Assembly: GCA_046348585.1 (NCBI GenBank)
Contig: JAXMDZ010000008.1
Coordinates: 1-64,000 of the forward strand
Reading direction: 5' to 3'
Source of the DNA: JADZAI01 sp046348585
GTDB lineage: Bacteria; Pseudomonadota; Alphaproteobacteria; Micropepsales; Micropepsaceae
Length of the DNA stretch: 64,000 bases
In this document: in pieces, positions 16,044 through 24,328 of the stretch
Position numbering within the stretch: position 1 is the first letter of the stretch
Layout: each line of letters opens with the position of its first letter
Program-made: the position numbers and the translations under genes
The notes under the pieces: model-generated
What the model saw: the letters and a program-made list of their open reading frames with translations, nothing else
The model's database searches: none
What the model was told of the DNA's origin: nothing

Positions 16044-16934
16044 TTACAGCAGGCCCGCCGCGGTCATGGCGGCCTTGATCCGCTCCTTCGTGGCCGCGCT
16101 CAGCGGCACGATGGGCAGCCGCACCTCGTCGGCGCAAAGGCCGAGCAGGCTGGCGCCGAACTTCGCCGGAGCCGGGCTCGGCTCGGCGAACATCAGCCCG
16201 TGCAGCTCCATCAGGCGGTCGTTGATCTCGTTGGCGGCGGCGAGATTGCCCTGCAGCGAGGCGTTCTGCAGCCGCGCGCAAAGGGCCGGGGCGACGTTCG
16301 AGGTCACCGAGATGCACCCCACCCCGCCCTGCGCGTTGAAGCCGACCGCGTTCGGATCGTCGCCGGACAGCTGCACGAAATCCGCCCCCGCGGCGATCCG
16401 CTGCTGCGAGACGCGCTCGATCTTGCCGCTGGCGTCCTTGATGCCGACCACGTTGGCGATCTTCGCCAGCCGCCCGATCGTCTCGGGCAGGATGTCGGCG
16501 ACCGTGCGGCCGGGCACGTTGTAGAGCACGAGCGGAATCGAGATCGCCTCGGCGATCGCCGCGAAATGGCGATAGAGGCCCTCCTGGCTCGGCTTGTTGT
16601 AATAGGGCACGACGCACATCGCCGCGTCGCAGCCGACCCGCTCGGCGTGCCGCGCGAGTTCGATCGCCTCGGCGGTCGCGTTCGACCCCGCCCCGCCCAG
16701 CACGAAAGCCCGGCCGTTCGCGGTCTCGACCGTCAACTCCAGCAGGCGGCGATGCTCGTCATGGCTGATGGTCGGCGATTCGCCGGTCGTGCCACAGGGC
16801 ACGAGCCCGTGCGTGCCCTCGGAAATCTGGTGTTCGACGATGCGCTTGAAGGCGGACTCGTCCACCAACCCCTTGTCGAACGGGGTGATGAGCGCGGTCA
16901 GCGAGCCTCTCAAACGTGTACGGTCGAACGCCAT
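16044..16934 (-). CDS. dapA: 4-hydroxy-tetrahydrodipicolinate synthase
   Basis: DapA condenses pyruvate with aspartate semialdehyde, the first dedicated step to diaminopimelate and lysine. The 296-aa TIM barrel has Schiff-base lysine K166 (VVGIKDASG), Y138 in YNVPGRT, and the pyruvate-binding GTTGES motif (48-53). It is divergent from slt across a 161-nt gap, which must hold both promoters and includes a TTAACCAT sequence at 17037 resembling a CtrA half-site. Confidence 0.95.
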   Translation of the reverse strand: MAFDRTRLRGSLTALITPFDKGLVDESAFKRIVEHQISEGTHGLVPCGTTGESPTISHDEHRRLLELTVETANGRAFVLGGAGSNATAEAIELARHAERVGCDAAMCVVPYYNKPSQEGLYRHFAAIAEAISIPLVLYNVPGRTVADILPETIGRLAKIANVVGIKDASGKIERVSQQRIAAGADFVQLSGDDPNAVGFNAQGGVGCISVTSNVAPALCARLQNASLQGNLAAANEINDRLMELHGLMFAEPSPAPAKFGASLLGLCADEVRLPIVPLSAATKERIKAAMTAAGLL

Positions 16935-17095
16935 GTCACTTTTCCGGGCATGCGCGCCCGGCTCCGGTTATGAAGGGCGGGAAACTACGCGGTGCTTAAC
17001 GCTTTGCCAAGAAACGGACGCGATCTTCGCCCTATGTTAACCATCGCCCTGCGGCATGGTTCGCCCTGCCCCATTTCGACCAGGATCCGACGACC

Positions 17096-19129
17096 ATGAC
17101 CCTGCGCCGTCTCTTCGCCGCTTTCGCCGCCACCGCCGCCATCGTCGCGCCGGCCGGGGCCGCCGACATCTCGCAGTCCGACCGCGCCATCCTCGCCAGC
17201 GCCATCGACGCGGGCGAGAGCAAGGACTGGGCGAGCCTCGCGGCGCTTTCGCAGCGCGCCTCCAACGGCACCGTCGCCGCCATCATCCGCTGGCGCTATC
17301 TGGTCGAGCGCGAAAGCGGCGCGTCTTATGCCGACCTCGCCGACTTCATCGCCAAGCACCCCAACTGGCCCTCGGCCAAGGCGCTCCAGCGCAACGCCGA
17401 GCTGGCGATGCCGGACGACCTGCCGGCCGACGCCGTGCGCGCCTTCTTCCAGGGGCGCGAGCCGGTCAGCGGCGAGGGCATGCTCAATCTCGGCGTCGCC
17501 CTGCTCGCCGCGGGCGACACGACCGAAGGCCCGATCTGGATTCGCCGGGGCTATGTCTCGGGCACCTTCACCGCCACGCGCGAGGCCGAAATCCGCGCCC
17601 AGTACGGCCAGTATCTGCCCGAGGACGCGAACCGGCTGCGCATCGCCTCGCTGATCTGGAACGACGAATACGAGGCCGCCACGCGGATGCTCGATGTGGT
17701 CGATCCGGGCTATCGCGCCGTCGCGCAGGCGCGGCTCAAGCTGCGCACCAACACCAAGGGCGCACAGGCCTTCATCGACGCGGTTCCGGCCGGCCTCAAA
17801 TCCGATTTCGGCCTGATGTTCGACATGGGCCGCTGGTATCGCCGCTCCGAGCAGTACACCGCCGGGGCGCGCATCATGGCGCGGGCGCTGCGCGATCCCG
17901 CCGTGCCGTTGCCGCTCGACAAATGGTGGGACGAGAAGTCCAACCATGTCCGCATGGCGATCAAGGAGCGCCGCTACGCCGACGCCTATGCGGTCGCCGC
18001 CAGCGCCGGCCTCACCGACGGCGCGGACTTCCAGGAGGCCGAGTTCCTCGCCGGCTGGATGCAGCTTCGCTTCCTGAACGACCCGCGCGCCGCCTACGAG
18101 CACTTCAACCGCATCGCGCCCGGCGTCTCGACCCCGATCAGCCTGTCGCGCGGCCATTACTGGACCGCCCGCGCCGCCGAAGCGGCGGGCGACGCCGAGG
18201 CCGCGCGCGCCGAATATGCCGCCGCCGCCGAGCACCCCGAGGCCTTCTACGGCCAGCTCGCCATCGCCGCGCTCTCGACCAGCCCGACCATCACCGTGGA
18301 CATGAACACCTCGGTCGGCGCGGGCCGGGTGACGACCATGGACAACGACGAGCTGGTCCAGGCGATCGAGATCCTCTCCAGCGTCGACACCACCTCCAAG
18401 CTGCTGCCGCGCTTCGTCGCGGCGCTCGGCGACCGGCTGGAGAAGCGCGAGGATTTCGAGGCCGCCTCCGCGCTGCTGATGCAGCTGAACCGCCCGGCGA
18501 TGGCCGTGCGCGTCGCCAAGAAGGCGATGCAGAAGGATCTGAACGTCTTCCGCTACGCCTATCCGGTGCTGAAGCTGCCGCCCTATCAGGGCCGGGGCGA
18601 GGCCCCCGATCCCGCCTTCGTGCTCGCACTGATGCGCCAGGAAAGCGAGTTCGACCCCAACGCGCGCAGCGGGGCGGACGCGCGCGGCATCATGCAGATG
18701 CTGCCCTCGACCGCGAAGCTGACCGCCAACCGCCACGGCATCCCCTACGAGCCGGGCCGCCTGCTCGGCGACTGGGAATACAACGCGACGCTCGGCATGG
18801 CGCATCTGCGCGACCTGCTCGACCAGTTCGACGGCTCGTATGTGCTGGTCGCCGTCGCCTACAATGCCGGTCCCGGACGCGCCAATCAGTGGATCAAGGA
18901 GTTCGGCGACCCGCGCAGCGCCAATGTCGACGTGATCGACTGGATCGAGCGCATCCCCTTCAGCGAGACCCGCAACTACGTCATGCGGCTGATCGAGAAC
19001 GCCAGCGTCTATCGCGCCATGCTGAACGGCGGCACGTCGCCGCTTCTGGTCGAGGCCGACCTGCTGCACGGTTCCGGCCGCACCGACTATCAGCCGAGCC
19101 CCCGCATGGCTTCCGAGACACTCAGATGA
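17096..19129 (+). CDS. slt: Soluble lytic murein transglycosylase
   Basis: This periplasmic enzyme cleaves peptidoglycan to 1,6-anhydro-muropeptides. The 677-aa protein has a signal peptide (MTLRRLFAAFAATAAIVAPAGAA), a long alpha-helical superhelix (about 30-480), and a C-terminal SLT domain with catalytic E516 in MRQESEFDPNA, then GIMQMLPSTA and VAVAYNAGPGRANQW. Size and order match Slt70. The stop overlaps the ATG of the downstream hydrolase (ATGA). Confidence 0.94.
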   Translation: MTLRRLFAAFAATAAIVAPAGAADISQSDRAILASAIDAGESKDWASLAALSQRASNGTVAAIIRWRYLVERESGASYADLADFIAKHPNWPSAKALQRNAELAMPDDLPADAVRAFFQGREPVSGEGMLNLGVALLAAGDTTEGPIWIRRGYVSGTFTATREAEIRAQYGQYLPEDANRLRIASLIWNDEYEAATRMLDVVDPGYRAVAQARLKLRTNTKGAQAFIDAVPAGLKSDFGLMFDMGRWYRRSEQYTAGARIMARALRDPAVPLPLDKWWDEKSNHVRMAIKERRYADAYAVAASAGLTDGADFQEAEFLAGWMQLRFLNDPRAAYEHFNRIAPGVSTPISLSRGHYWTARAAEAAGDAEAARAEYAAAAEHPEAFYGQLAIAALSTSPTITVDMNTSVGAGRVTTMDNDELVQAIEILSSVDTTSKLLPRFVAALGDRLEKREDFEAASALLMQLNRPAMAVRVAKKAMQKDLNVFRYAYPVLKLPPYQGRGEAPDPAFVLALMRQESEFDPNARSGADARGIMQMLPSTAKLTANRHGIPYEPGRLLGDWEYNATLGMAHLRDLLDQFDGSYVLVAVAYNAGPGRANQWIKEFGDPRSANVDVIDWIERIPFSETRNYVMRLIENASVYRAMLNGGTSPLLVEADLLHGSGRTDYQPSPRMASETLR

Positions 19130-19986
19130 GCCTTTACGCCGACACCTATTTCTCCGCCCCCGACGGGCTGCGCCTCTATTACCGCGACTACGACCGCGCC
19201 GCCGCCGGCCTCACGCCGGTCCTCTGCCTGCCCGGCCTCACGCGGAACGCCCGCGACTTCGACGCCATCGCCGCGCATCTTTCCGCAAGCCGCCGCGTCA
19301 TCGCCCCCGACATGCGCGGGCGCGGCCGCTCGGCCTACGATCCCAACTGGCAGAACTACTCGATCCCGGTCGAAACCGGCGACGTGCTGGCGCTCGCCGC
19401 GGCGCTGGGGCTGGAGAAGGTGGCGATCATCGGCACCTCGCGCGGCGGCCTGATCGCCAGCGTCATCGCGGCGATGAAGCCCGCGCTGCTGAAGGGCGTC
19501 GTGCTCAACGATGTCGGCCCCGAACTCGATCCCAGGGGCATCGCCCGCATCACCGCCTATGTCGGCCGCCAGGACGCGACGCCGCCAGACTGGACCGCCG
19601 CGATGGAAGGCCTCAAGACGGTCAACGACGGCCATTTCGAAATGGACGACGCCCAGTGGATGTCGGTCACCCGCGCCATCTTCCGCGACGAGAACGGCAA
19701 GCCGGTGCTCGACTACGATCCGAAGATCGGCGACGCGACCCGCGCCAGCATGGCCCAGCCGCAGACGTTCGATCCCTGGATGCTGTTCAAGGCCTTCGCC
19801 CCGATCCCGCTGCTCGTCATCCGGGGCGCGAACTCCGACGTCCTCTCCGCCGAGACGGTGGCGAAGATGCGCGAGGCCAAGCCCGACATGCGCTATGCGG
19901 AGATCCCGAAGCGCGGCCACGCGCCGCTGCTCGACGAGCCGGAATCGATCGCCGCCATCGACGCCTTCCTCGCCGAATTGGGCTAG
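19126..19986 (+). CDS. Alpha/beta hydrolase
   Basis: The 286-aa hydrolase has its oxyanion segment at LPGLTRNARDF, nucleophile elbow GTSRGG, acid in IRGANSDVLS and catalytic histidine in PKRGHAPLLDEP. It has no signal peptide. It is coupled to slt through ATGA, but a wall-related role is only suggested by position. The substrate is unknown; close families include esterases and epoxide-hydrolase-like proteins. Confidence 0.88.
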   Translation: MSLYADTYFSAPDGLRLYYRDYDRAAAGLTPVLCLPGLTRNARDFDAIAAHLSASRRVIAPDMRGRGRSAYDPNWQNYSIPVETGDVLALAAALGLEKVAIIGTSRGGLIASVIAAMKPALLKGVVLNDVGPELDPRGIARITAYVGRQDATPPDWTAAMEGLKTVNDGHFEMDDAQWMSVTRAIFRDENGKPVLDYDPKIGDATRASMAQPQTFDPWMLFKAFAPIPLLVIRGANSDVLSAETVAKMREAKPDMRYAEIPKRGHAPLLDEPESIAAIDAFLAELG

Positions 19987-20001
19987 GCGCCGCCGCGCCG
20001 C

Positions 20002-20793
20002 CTAGTGGATCGCCGATCCGGGGGCCGGGCCGCCGAACATGGCGCGCAGCCGCTCGCCCGCCTCGCCCTCGTCGAAGGCCCGGCGCAGCGCCTCCGCCCC
20101 CACCGCTTCGGGCACCGCGCCCAGCATCGCCGCCTTCAGCATCCGCTTGAGCTGGGTGGAGGCGGTGCGCGGCAGCGCCGCGATATGGGCGGCGAAATCG
20201 AACACGGCGGAATCGAACTCAGCGATCGCCACGACATTGGTGACGAGGCCCATCATGAAGGCGCGCTCGGCGGTGATGACCCCGCCGGTGACGAACAGCG
20301 CCGAGGCCGGCCCCATGCCGATCAGCTTGCCCAGCCGGTCGACGGCGGCGGAACCCGGCGGCAGTCCGAGGCCGATGCCGGGAAAGCCGAAGCGGGCGTC
20401 GCCGCGCGCCACGCGGATGTCGCAGTGAAGGGCAAGTTCCAGCCCCGCGCCGATGCAGCCGCCCTTGATCGCGGCGATGGTGGGAATGTCCAGCCCGGCG
20501 AGCCGCTCGCAGACGGCCCGGGCGGCGCGCGCCAGCGCCTCGGCCTCGGCCGGGGTCAGCGCCGCAAGCTGCGGCAGGTCGTAGCCGGTGGAGAAGGCTT
20601 CCTCGCCCGCGCCGGTCAGCAGCACCGCGCCGGTATCCGCGTCGGCGGCGATCCGGTCGCAGGCGCGCAGCAGGGCGGCGCGCACGGCATCGTCCAGCGC
20701 GTTGTTCGCGTCCGGCCGGTTGATCGTGAGGATGGTCAGCGGTCCGCGGCGCGTCACGCGCACGGCCCCGCCCTCGTCCCTGGTTCCGCTCAT
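20002..20793 (-). CDS. Enoyl-CoA hydratase/isomerase (crotonase) family protein
   Basis: This is a 263-aa crotonase-fold protein. The CoA/oxyanion signature GGCIGAGLELALHCDIRVA keeps one catalytic glutamate (in LELAL), but the position of the second catalytic glutamate (PEIxLG in hydratases) is glycine: FPGIGLGLPPG. It may therefore be an isomerase, thioesterase or other crotonase activity rather than a true hydratase. It converges with the alpha/beta hydrolase, 15 nt apart. Confidence 0.85.
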   Translation of the reverse strand: MSGTRDEGGAVRVTRRGPLTILTINRPDANNALDDAVRAALLRACDRIAADADTGAVLLTGAGEEAFSTGYDLPQLAALTPAEAEALARAARAVCERLAGLDIPTIAAIKGGCIGAGLELALHCDIRVARGDARFGFPGIGLGLPPGSAAVDRLGKLIGMGPASALFVTGGVITAERAFMMGLVTNVVAIAEFDSAVFDFAAHIAALPRTASTQLKRMLKAAMLGAVPEAVGAEALRRAFDEGEAGERLRAMFGGPAPGSAIH

Positions 20794-20860
20794 GCCCGAA
20801 GTCCCACAGCCACGGGCCCAGTATAGGCCGGCGGCGGCGCTTGTCTTCAGGCGGCGGGCG

Positions 20861-21133
20861 TCAGTGGAGCTGGGACAGCCAGGCGCGGGCCGAACGCTGC
20901 GCTTCGGCGATGCCCTGCGGACCCAGTTCGGCGCTGATCTCGGCGCGCTTCTCGCGGGCTTCGACGACGCCTTTCATGGCCGCCAGGTTGAACCATTTGT
21001 GGGCTTCCACCAGGTTCGTCTCCACGCCCTGGCCGGTCGAGTAGGCGAGGCCCAGAATGTAGAACGCGTCCGGCTTGCCGCGGCGGGCTTCGCATTCCTG
21101 CGCCTGCACGCCTTCGAAATCGAGAAGAGCCAT
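20861..21133 (-). CDS. Small Sel1-repeat protein
   Basis: The 90-aa protein MALLDFEGVQAQECEARRGK contains one clear Sel1-like repeat (DAFYILGLAYSTGQGVETNLVEAHKWFNLAAMKG), a TPR-related helical hairpin for protein contacts. The start at 21133 is backed by AAGGGG 7 nt upstream. No signal peptide is seen. Homologues of this size are frequent in alphaproteobacteria; the function is unknown. Confidence 0.8.
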   Translation of the reverse strand: MALLDFEGVQAQECEARRGKPDAFYILGLAYSTGQGVETNLVEAHKWFNLAAMKGVVEAREKRAEISAELGPQGIAEAQRSARAWLSQLH

Positions 21134-21293
21134 CGTAATCCCCTTTTGTCGAAGCGAAGGGGCCGTTCGGCTCCTCTTCCCTTCAAGACACCCCGCAGCC
21201 GTCATCGGCTTGCAGGGGGATCGTGGCGTCTTTGGCTGAATCGCCGGTTAAGCAAAACCTGCGGAAGGGTTAACCTGCGCTCATGGTGAAGAT

Positions 21294-21326
21294 CGCGTGA
21301 ATCCCAATGAAACACTGGGATTCGCG
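21294..21326 (-). terminator. Hairpin downstream of the exported repeat protein gene
   Basis: GAATCCCA and TGGGATTC, extended by CGCG/GCG around a one-base bulge, form a stem with a 9-nt loop 8 nt after the stop codon at 21335. There is no strong T-run, so termination efficiency is uncertain. The rest of 21134-21334 shows no gene. Confidence 0.45.
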
Positions 21327-21334
21327 TACATGCC

Positions 21335-22123
21335 TCAATGCGACCCGAGCGCCGCCAGCACGATCGCGCTCTCGCCGTTCGTGTAATAGAGCGCGACTTT
21401 CAGCTTCGCGTCGTAGGGGTCTTTCAGGCCCCAGACGCCCGCCAGCGTCACCGCGTCCTCGTAGCTGTGGCCGGTGTCTTCCCAGGCGCAGGCATTGGCG
21501 CGGCGCGCGTCCGCGAGCAGGCCGGGGATGTTCTCCGGATAGCCGCCGACGATCTTCTGGCCGATCTCGGCCTTCGCCTGATCGACGCTGATGCTCCACA
21601 GCCCGGCCACCAGCTTCGCGTCGCAATAGGTGTAGTCGGACTGGAAGAAGGCTTCGAGCGCCGCCTCGTTCGGATCGGCCATGACCGGCATCGCCTGCCC
21701 CAGCGCGGCCACCACCTCGGCGCTGCGGCCCTGGGTGTAGAGCTTGGCGACCTTCAGCTTGGCGTCATAGGGATCGCCGAGACCCCAGAACGCAGCCAGC
21801 CGCTCGGCGTCCTCATAGGTGTGCGGCGTGTCGGCCCATTCGCAGGCATGGGCGACCCGGGCTTCCTTCAGGATGACCGGCACGTTGTCGCCGAGGCCGT
21901 TCAGGATCTTCTGCCCGATCTCGGCCTTCGCCTGATCGATGCTGATGCCCCACAGGCCCGCCACCAGCTTGGCGTCGCAATAGGTATAGGTCGAGGTCAG
22001 GAAGGTCTCGACCGCATCGGCCGCCGCCGCCCGCCCGCTGAGGGCCACAGAGGCCATCGTCAGCGACGAGGAGATCATCAGCGCGGCGGCGATCCGCCTG
22101 AACGTGCGACGCGAAACGGCCAT
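21335..22123 (-). CDS. Exported protein built of tandem repeats (unknown function)
   Basis: The 262-aa protein has a signal peptide (MAVSRRTFRRIAAALMISSS, cleavage near AAAA-DA at 35). The mature part is two 104-residue repeats (about 38-141 and 155-258), roughly 60 percent identical by eye. Each contains YTYCDAKLVAGLW, DQAKAEIGQKI and DPYDAKLKVA. Each repeat is itself two related halves (Y-x-DA-x-x-LA-x-x-W then AK), giving four units. Cysteines C49/C94 and C167/C212 repeat the same spacing and may form disulfides. The ATG has GGAG 8 nt upstream. I do not recognise the family. Confidence 0.82.
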   Translation of the reverse strand: MAVSRRTFRRIAAALMISSSLTMASVALSGRAAAADAVETFLTSTYTYCDAKLVAGLWGISIDQAKAEIGQKILNGLGDNVPVILKEARVAHACEWADTPHTYEDAERLAAFWGLGDPYDAKLKVAKLYTQGRSAEVVAALGQAMPVMADPNEAALEAFFQSDYTYCDAKLVAGLWSISVDQAKAEIGQKIVGGYPENIPGLLADARRANACAWEDTGHSYEDAVTLAGVWGLKDPYDAKLKVALYYTNGESAIVLAALGSH

Positions 22124-22221
22124 GGAGAGTCTCCCGAACGGCGCGGCCCGGCCGCGCCTCTGACACAGCGCATACCCCGTCGCCGCCGCGATGGCGCTGC
22201 GACACATTGATCGTGCGGGTT

Positions 22222-22935
22222 TCAGGTGCGGCGCTGGAACTGCCGGTCGCCGAAGAGATTGCTCCAGCGGTCGGGATCGGCCGCCGCCTCGTCGCGCTCC
22301 TTCTTCAGCACATCGACGCCGCGCCGCACGGCCGGGCGCGCCTTCATCGCCTCGTTCCAGCGTCCGACATGGGGATATTCGGCGAGATCGACGCCGAAAT
22401 TCCTGCGCCCCAGAATCCACGGCCAGGTGGCGAAATCGGCGATGGAAATGTCCGCGCCCGCCAGCCACTCGGCCTTGCCGAGCTGCTCGTCCATCACCGC
22501 GAACAGCCGGTTCGCTTCCTTCGTGTAGCGCTCGACGCCGTAGGCGGCCAGTTCCGCGCCCACCTTGGCGGTCGCGTAATTGCGGAAATGGTTGGCCTGC
22601 CCGAACATCGGCCCCACCCCGCCGACCTGCCAGAACAGCCATTCCAGCGCCGCCACCCGCGCGCGCGGCGCGGCGGGCAGGAAGCGCCCCGCCTTCTCGG
22701 CCAGATAGATGAGGATCGCCCCCGACTCGAACACCGAAATCGGCGTGCCGTCCGGCCCGTCGCGGTCGACGATCGCCGGAATGCGGCCGTTCGGGCTGAT
22801 CGAGCGGAAGAAGTCCGAGAACTGCTCGCCCGCCCCGATATTCACGCCATGCGCTTCGTAAGGCAGCCCGGTCTCCTCCAGCATGATGGAGACCTTTTGA
22901 CCGTTCGGCGTGCACCAGGAATAGAGATCGATCAT
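22222..22935 (-). CDS. Glutathione S-transferase family protein (YghU/Nu-like)
   Basis: The 237-aa GST has a thioredoxin-fold N-terminal domain (MIDLYSWCTPNGQKVSIMLEE, SPNGRIPAIVD, FESGAILIYL) and a helical C-terminal domain (EWLFWQVGGVGPMFGQANHF). The PNG-K-V motif resembles YghU/YfcG disulfide-bond reductases. It lies 32 nt downstream of a second GST of the same subfamily, evidently a tandem duplication. Confidence 0.9.
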   Translation of the reverse strand: MIDLYSWCTPNGQKVSIMLEETGLPYEAHGVNIGAGEQFSDFFRSISPNGRIPAIVDRDGPDGTPISVFESGAILIYLAEKAGRFLPAAPRARVAALEWLFWQVGGVGPMFGQANHFRNYATAKVGAELAAYGVERYTKEANRLFAVMDEQLGKAEWLAGADISIADFATWPWILGRRNFGVDLAEYPHVGRWNEAMKARPAVRRGVDVLKKERDEAAADPDRWSNLFGDRQFQRRT

Positions 22936-22967
22936 CGACTGTCGCCCCTGCGATTGCGGGCTTCAGT

Positions 22968-23861
22968 CTAGCGCGGCCGCTGGTTCATAAGAACCCGGCG
23001 CGAGTCCTGCGACGAGCGCAGGTCCGTCGGGGCCGAGGAACGCAGCTCGCGCCCGACCGCCAGCCCGCGCTGCACGCCCGGCCGCGCGCCCACGCGGTCG
23101 AACCACGCTTTCAGGTGAACGAAGGCGGCGAGGTTCTGCCCCTGCTGCTGGTGCGAGATGATCCAGCCATAGCAGGCCATGTCGGCGATCGAATATTTGC
23201 CCGCCAGATAGTCGCGGCCCGCGAGACGCTTGTTCATCACGTTGTAAAGCCGCGCCACCTCGTTGGTGTAGCGCTCGATCGCGTAGGGAATGGTCTCCGG
23301 CGCGAACTGGCGGAAATGGTTCGCCTGCCCCGCCATCGGCCCGAGTCCCGAGACCTGCCAGAACAGCCACTCGTCCGCCTCGACGCGGCCGCGCTCGTCG
23401 GCGGGATAGAATTTGCCGGTCTTGCGCCCAAGATATTGCAGGATCGCGCCGGACTCGAAGACCGAGATCGCCTTGCCGCCCGGCCCGTCGGGATCGACGA
23501 TCGCCGGAATGCGTCCGTTGGGCGAGATCTTCAGATAGTCGGCGGTGAACTGTTCCCCGCGCCCGATATTCACCGGCCGCACGTCATAGGGGATGCCGCA
23601 TTCCTCCAGCATGATCGAAACCTTCCAGCCGTTCGCGGTCGGCCAGAAATAGAACTCGATCGGTTTGGGAGGGCGCGCCGCGACGGGCGGCGTCTTGGGA
23701 GCGGCGGCGGCCTTTGCGGCCGCCTTGGGGGCCGGCTTGGCGGCGGCCCCTTTCGACTTGTTCGCCGCCGGCGGGACGGCCTTCGTCTTCGCCGGCGTCT
23801 TGGAACGGGCGGCCGCGGCGCCTGCGCGCGATGCAGTCTTGCGCGAAGTCGCCGCGGCCAT
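22968..23861 (-). CDS. Glutathione S-transferase with histone H1-like N-terminal tail
   Basis: The 297-aa protein has residues 1-66 rich in Ala, Lys and Pro (KTPAKTKAVPPAANKSKG, PAPKAAAKAAAAPK). This H1/AlgP-like basic tail is followed by a complete GST (67-270: IEFYFWPTANGWKVSIMLEE, SPNGRIPAIVD, FESGAILQYL). The paralogue at 22222 starts directly at the GST fold, so the tail is an addition. A separate Lys/Ala-rich gene ends 13 nt upstream, so the tail could derive from its duplication. The tail would favour nucleic-acid binding. Confidence 0.88.
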   Translation of the reverse strand: MAAATSRKTASRAGAAAARSKTPAKTKAVPPAANKSKGAAAKPAPKAAAKAAAAPKTPPVAARPPKPIEFYFWPTANGWKVSIMLEECGIPYDVRPVNIGRGEQFTADYLKISPNGRIPAIVDPDGPGGKAISVFESGAILQYLGRKTGKFYPADERGRVEADEWLFWQVSGLGPMAGQANHFRQFAPETIPYAIERYTNEVARLYNVMNKRLAGRDYLAGKYSIADMACYGWIISHQQQGQNLAAFVHLKAWFDRVGARPGVQRGLAVGRELRSSAPTDLRSSQDSRRVLMNQRPR

Positions 23862-23874
23862 GAATCCGACCCGC

Positions 23875-24060
23875 TTACTTCTTCGCGGCCTTCTTCGCCG
23901 GCGCCTTCTTGGCGGCGGTCTTCTTCGGCGCGGCCTTCTTGGCCGCCGGCTTCTTCGCAGCCGCCTTCTTCACGACGGCCTTCTTGGCCGGCGCTTTCTT
24001 GGCGGGGGCTTTCTTGGCGACCGTCTTCTTGGCGGCCGGCTTCTTCGGTGTTGCAGGCAT
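23875..24060 (-). CDS. Histone H1-like lysine/alanine-rich protein
   Basis: The 61-aa protein consists almost only of KKA, AKK, AAKK and APKK repeats after MPATPKKPAAKK. Such small H1-like proteins bind DNA non-specifically and help compact the nucleoid. The start at 24060 has GGGGAG about 9 nt upstream. It is followed after 13 nt by the tailed GST on the same strand, probably co-transcribed. A function as a nucleoid protein is inferred from composition. Confidence 0.8.
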   Translation of the reverse strand: MPATPKKPAAKKTVAKKAPAKKAPAKKAVVKKAAAKKPAAKKAAPKKTAAKKAPAKKAAKK

Positions 24061-24265
24061 TCGCAGATTACTCCCCTTGGGTTTCGCATCGTCCGCACGC
24101 GGAAGAACGCATGCCGCGCCGGACTGCACGCGAGTATCCAGCGTCGCGACATTTTGTCGAACGATTTGTGAAGCCCCGATTCGGGGGTCTGGGGCGTATC
24201 TGCGCGAATTCCAGCAAAAATCAGGGTTTCCGCGTGACTATCCGTCTACGGATGAAGTTCGCTGT

Positions 24266-24305
24266 CAAGCGTGAAATCCCGTTAACGAATCGGATTTCGC
24301 GCTTG
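24266..24305. terminator. 14-bp stem hairpin downstream of gatB
   Basis: CAAGCGTGAAATCC and GGATTTCGCGCTTG pair with one mismatch around a 12-nt loop, 24 nt after the gatB stop. It is a likely 3'-end structure of the gatCAB transcript, without a T-run. The remainder of 24061-24328 holds the promoter and ribosome site of the H1-like gene and no gene I can see. Confidence 0.45.
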
Positions 24306-24328
24306 CGCTTGGCGAATCACCCGCCGAC

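Noticed and set aside
17056..19125. Long in-frame upstream extension of the alpha/beta hydrolase through slt
   Set aside because: The extension is an Arg/Pro/Ala-rich alternative frame of slt; the ATG at 19126 overlapping the slt stop is the natural start.
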